Positions 58,884 through 64,000 of a DNA stretch of 64,000 nucleotides are shown piece after piece. The stretch is from Desulfoluna spongiiphila. Its GTDB lineage: Bacteria > Desulfobacterota > Desulfobacteria > Desulfobacterales > Desulfolunaceae. Both the position numbers and the translations under genes were made by a program. The stretch's first letter is position 1. Each line of letters starts with the position of its first letter. A model generated the notes under the pieces. That model was not told the DNA's origin, did not search any database, and was given only the letters and a program-made list of their open reading frames with translations. The stretch covers positions 1 through 64,000 of the forward strand of contig NZ_FMUX01000021.1 in NCBI RefSeq assembly GCF_900101345.1, read 5' to 3'.

Positions 58884-60188
58884 TTACATGATGGTGTTTC
58901 CGTTGATGGTGACGTGGCCTTCTTTGACGATGGCTTTGGTGCGGTAGTACATCTCGTCGGAGACAAGGAGTCCCTGATCCATGAGCTGCATCAGCTGGCC
59001 GAGGTCCACAAAGTTGTTGAGAAAGGCTTTGGGGAGGGCCGCTTCAAACTCGGCGTCCAGGGCCTGTGCGATAAAGGCTGCGGAGGGGAGGTTGATGGCC
59101 TGCTCGCCCAGAATCTTGGCATAGCCGGTGGCGGTGAGGGTTTCGTCATCTCCGGTGCCGAGGCTCAAGGTGGTGAGGGTGAGTTTCGGATCGCGCTTCA
59201 GGATCTCGGGGAGGAGTTCCATGACTTTTCCCATGAGCATCATGCCGTACATCTCGGAGCCCATGGCATCGGAGGCGGCCGCTTCGTTGATGGTCTCCCG
59301 GAGGGTGTCTATGGATGCCTTGTCCAGGTTGTCCAACATGAGCTCAAGCTTGGCCGGGGCAAAGGTGACGTAGTTGTTGACCAGCCTGTCGAAGCCGGTT
59401 TCAAGGGTGGAGTTGTAGACCTCTCCGGCCTCCTTGCTCAGGGCTTCCACGTAGGCCTTGTCCAGGACGAAATGGATGTTGGCGGCCTTGCTGTTACAGG
59501 CGATCTTGGCGATGTCGTAGCGTGCGCTTGTGTCTCCACCCGCCTTGGCTGCCGAGAGGGTCAGCGAATCGATGATGAAGGCTTCGTTTTCGCTCTCCTT
59601 GATGGAAAAGGAGGGCATCTCCGCTTTGAAGTCGAAGTCTTTGGAGCCCCAGTTAAAGGTTCCGTTTCCGGTGAGACCTGCAAAATCGATGTTCACCGGG
59701 GAGGACCCGGATTCAATGGACTTGGCATAGGCAGCGATGCTGTAGACGCTTGAGATGGTCTTGTTGAAGCCGATGAGGCTCTTCATCTCAAAGGGAGGGA
59801 TCTCCTTAATCATGGCGGCCATCTCTGGGTCGGATTCAGCCACGGGCTCAATCCAGACGGTGGAGTGGTCCAGAGCCAGGCCCATGGCGGACCCGGAGGA
59901 GAGGGCAGCCCAGAATACGGGGCCGTGGATGACGTCGCTTTTAAAGCGGATGTCCGCGGGAAGGGCCAGGTCATCTCCCATGGTTTTGAAGGTGATGGTT
60001 CCGGTGATGACCGAGGAGAACCAGCCCCTCTGGTAGTCCAGATCTTTGATGTCCAGGGTCGGGTTCTGCTGGAGGGATTCTTCGGTGATCTGCGTGTAGA
60101 AGGTCTGGACCTGTTTGCCGATATACCATGGGGCGCCCATCAGAAGAACAAGAATGAGAAGGATTATGCCGCCGAGTACTTTTTTCAT
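58884..60188 (-). CDS. YdgA/DUF945 family protein
   Basis: A 434-residue protein with an N-terminal membrane anchor (GGIILLILVLLMGAPWYIG) and a long periplasmic part. The family hallmarks are the early YQRGWFSSVITGTI and the repeated L/A-rich beta-helix-like pattern (DIDFAGLTGNGTFNW, LTLTTLSLGTGDDETLTATG). DUF945 proteins are linked to the envelope in Gammaproteobacteria; function is unknown. Single gene with a strong terminator downstream. Confidence 0.85.
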   Translation of the reverse strand: MKKVLGGIILLILVLLMGAPWYIGKQVQTFYTQITEESLQQNPTLDIKDLDYQRGWFSSVITGTITFKTMGDDLALPADIRFKSDVIHGPVFWAALSSGSAMGLALDHSTVWIEPVAESDPEMAAMIKEIPPFEMKSLIGFNKTISSVYSIAAYAKSIESGSSPVNIDFAGLTGNGTFNWGSKDFDFKAEMPSFSIKESENEAFIIDSLTLSAAKAGGDTSARYDIAKIACNSKAANIHFVLDKAYVEALSKEAGEVYNSTLETGFDRLVNNYVTFAPAKLELMLDNLDKASIDTLRETINEAAASDAMGSEMYGMMLMGKVMELLPEILKRDPKLTLTTLSLGTGDDETLTATGYAKILGEQAINLPSAAFIAQALDAEFEAALPKAFLNNFVDLGQLMQLMDQGLLVSDEMYYRTKAIVKEGHVTINGNTIM

Positions 60189-60435
60189 AAAATCTCCGTG
60201 AGATATGTGTCAGGGGTTCGAGATTGAAATAATTACAAAAACAATGATGGCTAACATATCAGCAAATGAATGCGAGTAAAATAAAAAAGGGGCAGGCTGC
60301 GTAAAAGTGGTTGATTATGCGCTACAATGGAGGCTCTCCCCCGGGCTTGAAAATCCCGGGGAAGGGGTGGGTGAAAAGGGCGTGAGGCGGCCCTGTCAAC
60401 GGCCTGCGGGGCTGTTGACAGGGGACACTTTCATG
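60189..60435. other. Intergenic region with an inverted repeat
   Basis: It contains CCTGTCAAC (60392-60400) and GTTGACAGG (60414-60422), a likely weak terminator of the OYE gene, and a GGGGCAGGC-type motif near 60290 similar to the island motif. No gene. Confidence 0.35.
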
Positions 60436-61665
60436 TCAGGCGCGTCGCCTTTTAAAGGCCACGGTGCCCATGCCGGAGAGGATTTTCCAGACGGTTTTGT
60501 AGACATTTTCACGGGGCCTGGGGTTCCGGCCCATGCCGAGGTAACGCATCTGGTTCTCGTACCAGGTGATCTCCAGCATGGTGATGCGATCCAAAAAGGC
60601 AAAGCCCGTGGTGAGGGGCCGGACGGAGCTGGTGACCGGAGCGCCGGAGAGTACCTTGCCGGCCAGCCCGGGGTCCACCACCAGGGGCCGGGCAAGGCCC
60701 ACCATGGCGATGGCTGTCTCGGAAAGGGTTGTTTTCATCACCTCAGCGGTTCGAAACCCGCCGGTGAGGGCCATGGGCGTGGAGACGGCCCGGGCCGCAT
60801 GGTCCGCAAAGGCCATGAAGTATGGGGTGCCCTCTTTTTTCCTGCCGCGTTGCCCCATCATGGCCGGTGCTTCGTAGTTGCCCCCGGAGATCTCCACCAG
60901 GTCGATGCCCTCGGAGTCTAAGGCGTTGATGACGGCCAGGGCCTCCTCTTCAGTCAACCCGTTTCGTTTAAAATCCGAAGAGTTGATCTTTATGCCCACC
61001 GGAAACTCCGGGCCCACCTCCCGCCGGATGGCCCGGTAGATCTCCAGTACAAAGCGCATGCGTCCGGCGATATCCCCTCCCCAGCGGTCTGAGCGGTGGT
61101 TGTAAAGGGGCGAGAGAAACTGGCTGACAAGGTAGCCGTGTGCCCCGTGGATCTGGACCCCGGTGAAGCCTGCGCGCTTGACAGTCCCTGCGGCCTTGGC
61201 AAAGCGGTCGATGATTTCAAGGATCTCGGCGTCGGCCAGGGCCCGGGGGGTGTTGAAGGCCCGTTTAAGGTCCGAGGCGTAGGGAACGGCCGACGGCGCC
61301 ACGGGCTCCGGGGAGAGAAAGGCCGGGGACTGGCGACCCGGATGGTTGAGCTGAACCCAGATGTGGGCCCCGTTTTCTTTGCCGCTTTCGGCCCACCGGG
61401 ACAGGGCTGCCATGTGGCGGTCGTCTTCAACCACCACATTGTTGGGCTCCCCCAGGGCCCGGCTGTCCACCATGACGTTGCCGGTGACAAGGAGCCCGGT
61501 GCCCCCTTGTGCCCACCTGCGGTAGAGACGGAAGAGTTCCGGCGTGGGGCCATGCCCACGGTCTCCCATGATCTCGCTCATGGCGGATTTGACGATGCGA
61601 TTTTTCAGGACGGCTCCGCAGGGGAGGGTGAGGGGGGCGGCGAGGGGGCTGACGGCTGTCTTCAT
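60436..61665 (-). CDS. NADH:flavin oxidoreductase (Old Yellow Enzyme family)
   Basis: A 409-residue FMN-dependent TIM barrel: LKNRIVKSAMSE, VQLNHPGRQS, FTGVQIHGAHGYLVSQFLSP, RWGGDIAGRMRF, VEISGGNYE and the late VGLARPLVVDP. It resembles the 2,4-dienoyl-CoA-reductase/OYE branch but lacks the C-terminal iron-sulfur and FAD domains, so it is a single-domain ene-reductase type. The substrate is unknown. An inverted repeat CCTGTCAAC/GTTGACAGG lies just downstream (60392-60422). Confidence 0.9.
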   Translation of the reverse strand: MKTAVSPLAAPLTLPCGAVLKNRIVKSAMSEIMGDRGHGPTPELFRLYRRWAQGGTGLLVTGNVMVDSRALGEPNNVVVEDDRHMAALSRWAESGKENGAHIWVQLNHPGRQSPAFLSPEPVAPSAVPYASDLKRAFNTPRALADAEILEIIDRFAKAAGTVKRAGFTGVQIHGAHGYLVSQFLSPLYNHRSDRWGGDIAGRMRFVLEIYRAIRREVGPEFPVGIKINSSDFKRNGLTEEEALAVINALDSEGIDLVEISGGNYEAPAMMGQRGRKKEGTPYFMAFADHAARAVSTPMALTGGFRTAEVMKTTLSETAIAMVGLARPLVVDPGLAGKVLSGAPVTSSVRPLTTGFAFLDRITMLEITWYENQMRYLGMGRNPRPRENVYKTVWKILSGMGTVAFKRRRA

Positions 61666-61941
61666 GGGACTCTCCCTTCGGGTGGATTAAGGGGTGGCTT
61701 TTTTTGTTGTGTGCAGTCCAAACGTAATCCTGAAATCGCCGAATGCAAGTGGTTTTTCTCGTGGCACCGCAAGGGGCGGTCCTTTCGCTTTTTTTTAATG
61801 CGCGGTACAATGATGGCTCATTGCGTTAAAAAAAACGGGTTGTTGTCCGGATGCTTGCACACACCGGGGCTCTTCCCACCGGTCCCGTCGCACGGTGGTG
61901 CCGCTGACTGCCCCCTTGCCTGCTTTGCCAGGGAGGTCCCC

Positions 61942-62868
61942 ATGAACCACGCCCATCACCACCATACCCCCACCGGAAGTCGCCTGGGGGCAACCATCGC
62001 CATCAATGTCGTCATCACCGTTGCCCAGGTGGTGGGGGGGCTTCTCTCGGGAAGCCTGGCCCTTCTCTCCGACGCCCTTCACAACGCCAGTGACGTGGTG
62101 GCCCTTATCATCAGCGCCATCGCCGAAAAGCTCATTACCCGCACCTCCACCCCGGAGAAAACCTTCGGCTACCGGCGGGCCGGGGTGGTGGCCGCCATGA
62201 TCAACAGCGTCACCCTCATGGCCATTGCCCTGCTTCTTATCAAGGAGGCTGTGACGCGCCTCATTCATCCGGTGGACGTGTCTCCTGGGCCGGTGATCCT
62301 CTTGGCGATTCTGAGCATTGCCCTCAACGGGCTCTGCGTCCTTTTATTAAAGGAAGAAGCCGAGGGCAGCCTCAACATCCGATCCGCCTCCCTGCACCTT
62401 TTCACCGACATGGTTACCTCCGTGGCCGTCCTGGCAGGGGGCGTAGCCGTCGCCCTTTTCGGGGTGCACCGCCTGGACAGCCTGCTCTCCATGGGCATCG
62501 CCCTGTACCTGATCTACGCGTCCTGGGGTCTTGTGATCCAGAGCCTGTCCGTACTCATGCAGTTTACCCCGCCTTCCGTGGACGTTTCAAAGGTCGAGGA
62601 GGCCATGCTCGAAGAGAAGGCGGTGCGCAACATCCACCATCTCCATGTCTGGCAGCTCACCGACAACGACATCCACCTCGAAGCCCACGTCGATTTCCAT
62701 GAAGACCTCCCCTTGAGCCGCGTGGGGGACACCCTGGCAGGGATCGAAGCGCGCCTGCGCAACCGGTTTCATGTCACCCATGTCCTGTTGCAGCCCGAAT
62801 TTGAGGTGTGCGACGACACGGATCTCATCGCCGACGCCGCCTGCCGGCGCGAACCCCATGACCATTAA
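61942..62868 (+). CDS. Cation diffusion facilitator exporter
   Basis: A 308-residue CDF protein, a proton-coupled divalent metal exporter of the inner membrane. It has a His-rich start (MNHAHHHHTPTG), six helices with metal-site residues in SDALHNASDVVAL and LHLFTDMVTSV, and a cytoplasmic domain (NIHHLHVWQLTDNDIHLEAHV). The HD...HD pattern fits CzcD-like Zn/Co exporters. GGGAGG lies 5 nt before the ATG; the frame is open far upstream but that part is antisense to the OYE gene. The 61666-61941 gap contains only its promoter region. Confidence 0.92.
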   Translation: MNHAHHHHTPTGSRLGATIAINVVITVAQVVGGLLSGSLALLSDALHNASDVVALIISAIAEKLITRTSTPEKTFGYRRAGVVAAMINSVTLMAIALLLIKEAVTRLIHPVDVSPGPVILLAILSIALNGLCVLLLKEEAEGSLNIRSASLHLFTDMVTSVAVLAGGVAVALFGVHRLDSLLSMGIALYLIYASWGLVIQSLSVLMQFTPPSVDVSKVEEAMLEEKAVRNIHHLHVWQLTDNDIHLEAHVDFHEDLPLSRVGDTLAGIEARLRNRFHVTHVLLQPEFEVCDDTDLIADAACRREPHDH

Positions 62869-62923
62869 ATACATCTGCACCCCGGCGCCTTGCCTTCTAT
62901 GGTTATAGTGCATGGAAAAGCCT

Positions 62924-63093
62924 GCCTCCGGCGGCGAGGTGTGCCACCTCGAAAGCAGGTTACGAATGCGTTTTCCCCTTCGTTCCTCAGGGAAAATCAC
63001 ATTCGTCTTTGATTCAAATTGAACTGGATTGATTTTTAAAACCTGTTTATCAAACTTTTCAAAAGTTTGGCCCCCGGCAGGGCCGCCGGAGGC
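62924..63093 (+). repeat. MITE-like repeat, full 170-bp copy
   Basis: The best-preserved copy: GCCTCCGGCGGC at 62924 and GCCGCCGGAGGC to 63093, the A-end CGAGGTG/CACCTCG hairpin, the CGAATG...CATTCG stem enclosing TTTTCCC / GGGAAAA, and the B-end AAACTTTTCAAAAGTTT. Confidence 0.85.
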
Positions 63094-63119
63094 TTTTTTA
63101 CAGGTACTCGCTGCAAAGC

Positions 63120-63160
63120 AAAACGGGCGACACCATCGGTAGTGATGGGTCGCCCGTTTT
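63120..63160 (-). terminator. Bidirectional terminator between the symporter operon and the CDF gene
   Basis: AAAACGGGCGAC / GTCGCCCGTTTT stem enclosing a smaller CCATC/GATGG hairpin. It lies between convergent transcription units. Confidence 0.8.
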
Positions 63161-63181
63161 GCACATCTCAGGGGAGGAAGT

Positions 63182-63217
63182 CCGAAGGCGCCCCGTTCAG
63201 GGGGTGGGCGCCTTCGG
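63182..63217 (-). terminator. GC-rich hairpin after the symporter operon
   Basis: A perfect 11-bp stem CCGAAGGCGCC / GGCGCCTTCGG, 9 nt after the small protein gene. It lacks a T run; the next hairpin supplies one. Confidence 0.5.
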
Positions 63218-63225
63218 GGCTGGGG

Positions 63226-63330
63226 TCAGGATTTGTTGATGCTGAGAATGTATTTCACGATGCCTAAGGTCACATAGACCGCCGCAACGACGTTGATGGC
63301 AAAGGATGTATAGATAATGGCTTCAAGCAT
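63226..63330 (-). CDS. Symporter small accessory membrane protein
   Basis: A 34-residue protein (MLEAIIYTSFAINVVAAVYV, then TLGIVKYILSINKS) forming one membrane helix. It starts 12 nt after the symporter stop with a strong AGGAGGG ribosome site. This matches the small accessory proteins that accompany sodium:solute symporters in Desulfobacterota; the role is probably stabilising or modulating the transporter. It is too short for routine ORF finding. Confidence 0.75.
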   Translation of the reverse strand: MLEAIIYTSFAINVVAAVYVTLGIVKYILSINKS

Positions 63331-63342
63331 GGAGTTCCCTCC

Positions 63343-64000
63343 TTAGATGGACTCGGGTTGAAAGTTTCGGGACGGTGTCGTGTTTTTTGTCATCTGGTGT
63401 ACCACGACCATGGTGACGATGTTGGCTGCCATCCCCACGATGTTGGACGGCAGGCCCAAGGGGTCGCCGAGGACCTTGGGACCCCAGATAAGGGCCGTTA
63501 AAAGGCCCACCACCACGGCGGGGGCGCCGACGTAAGGGGAGATGCCTTTTTTCCAGAAGAGGGCCACGAGCAGGGTGGGGATCACGGCAGGCGCCCAGAG
63601 GTTGTACACGTAGATCATCAGCTCGAAGATCTTGGGGAAGGCCAGGGCAATGCCCACGCCGCCGACACCGATGACGATGGTGATCTTCTTGGTCCAGGAG
63701 AGGAGTTCCTGCTGGCTGGCTTTGGGGTTGATGAACTCGTTGTAGATGTCCCGGGTGAAGATGACCGCTGCGGTGTTGATAAAGGAGTCGCCTGTGGACA
63801 TGACCGCCGCCAGCAGGGCACCGAAGACGAGGCCGGAGATGCCGGGGGGCAGGGTCTCTCGGATCAGGGTGGTCAGGGCCAGGTCGGGCCTTACATCGGG
63901 CTGGATCACCAGGGAACACACGCCGATGACCAGGGTGGTGACGAGGAAGAACATGTAATAGCCGCCGAAGATGGTGACCCCCCACTTGCTGTCTTTGGGG
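63343..64000 (-). CDS. Sodium:solute symporter, C-terminal part (cut by window end)
   Basis: The C-terminal 219 residues of an SSS-family (acetate/proline-type) transporter; the N-terminus lies beyond the window. Family sequence LPPGISGLVFGALLAAVMSTGDSFINTAAVIFTRDIYNEF contains the TM8-like Na+-site serines, followed by helices VIGVGGVGIALAF, LWAPAVIPTLLVALFWKK and a late hydrophobic VGMAANIVTMVVV. It probably imports a carboxylate. It forms an operon with the 34-residue gene. Confidence 0.88.
   Translation of the reverse strand, partial: PKDSKWGVTIFGGYYMFFLVTTLVIGVCSLVIQPDVRPDLALTTLIRETLPPGISGLVFGALLAAVMSTGDSFINTAAVIFTRDIYNEFINPKASQQELLSWTKKITIVIGVGGVGIALAFPKIFELMIYVYNLWAPAVIPTLLVALFWKKGISPYVGAPAVVVGLLTALIWGPKVLGDPLGLPSNIVGMAANIVTMVVVHQMTKNTTPSRNFQPESI

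Noticed and set aside
61096..61941. 282-codon N-terminal extension of the CDF exporter
   Set aside because: The extension is antisense to the OYE gene and lacks a domain; a strong ribosome site precedes ATG 61942.
21570..63093. CRISPR-like array from the recurring GCCTCCGGCGGC sequence
   Set aside because: Copies are kilobases apart with inverted ends, not regularly spaced direct repeats, and no cas genes are present.

Overview
The window reads as a chromosomal segment of a Gram-negative, anaerobic Desulfobacterota-type bacterium (a Desulfobacteraceae-like sulfate reducer is my best guess). This is inferred from the outer-membrane genes (BamD, beta-barrel proteins, Lgt, many lipoproteins), a selenium-type YedF, a TIGR04076 protein, a soluble [FeFe]-hydrogenase-like chemoreceptor, many zinc-ribbon and ferredoxin small proteins, and the GC-rich coding style of most genes. 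No rRNA, tRNA or CRISPR array was found.

Region 1 (1-10.6 kb) is visibly AT-richer and looks like an accessory island. It opens with the 3' end (domains V and VI) of a group II intron. Three integron-type gene cassettes follow (an HNH nuclease; an unknown protein with an ELK motif resembling PD-(D/E)XK nucleases; a zinc-ribbon membrane protein). They are separated by two attC-like sites and end in a half attC. No integrase is visible. A REP-associated (Y1, HUH) transposase comes next, then small orphan genes: a TIGR04076 protein, secreted proteins, a CheY-like receiver without its phospho-acceptor, lipoproteins and an outer-membrane barrel. Structured repeats near 7.0, 7.75, 10.6 and 11.9 kb lie among them.

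Region 2 (10.6-20.4 kb) holds a secreted cyclase-family hydrolase, a MarR/DJ-1 operon with a strong palindromic operator beside a porin-like gene, an orphan NarL-type histidine kinase, prmA with a His-rich partner, and a DUF4388/DUF1566 membrane protein.

Region 3 (20.4-46 kb) is mostly housekeeping: an EamA exporter, parE-parC, rpmB, trxA, trxB-bamD, an EAL-HDOD regulator, purN, TraB and TPR proteins, yedF, an HPt protein, recN, an FmdB zinc ribbon, a radical SAM protein, hisJ-mltB, radA, rlmE, yebC and yebG.

Region 4 (46-64 kb) holds lgt, a pair of adjacent class-III aminotransferase paralogues (the second lacks the PLP lysine), zinc-ribbon and ferredoxin small proteins, an SDR epimerase, yceD coupled to a protein with two Sm/Hfq-like repeats, a rhomboid-nuclease pair, the [FeFe]-hydrogenase/MCP fusion, a hydrolase, a YdgA-like protein, an Old Yellow Enzyme, a CDF exporter, and a sodium:solute symporter with a 34-residue companion protein.

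From 21.5 kb onward a family of ~170-bp MITE-like repeats with 12-bp terminal inverted repeats occupies many intergenic gaps. One copy supplies the last codons of purN. Many convergent and tandem gene ends carry strong rho-independent terminators.
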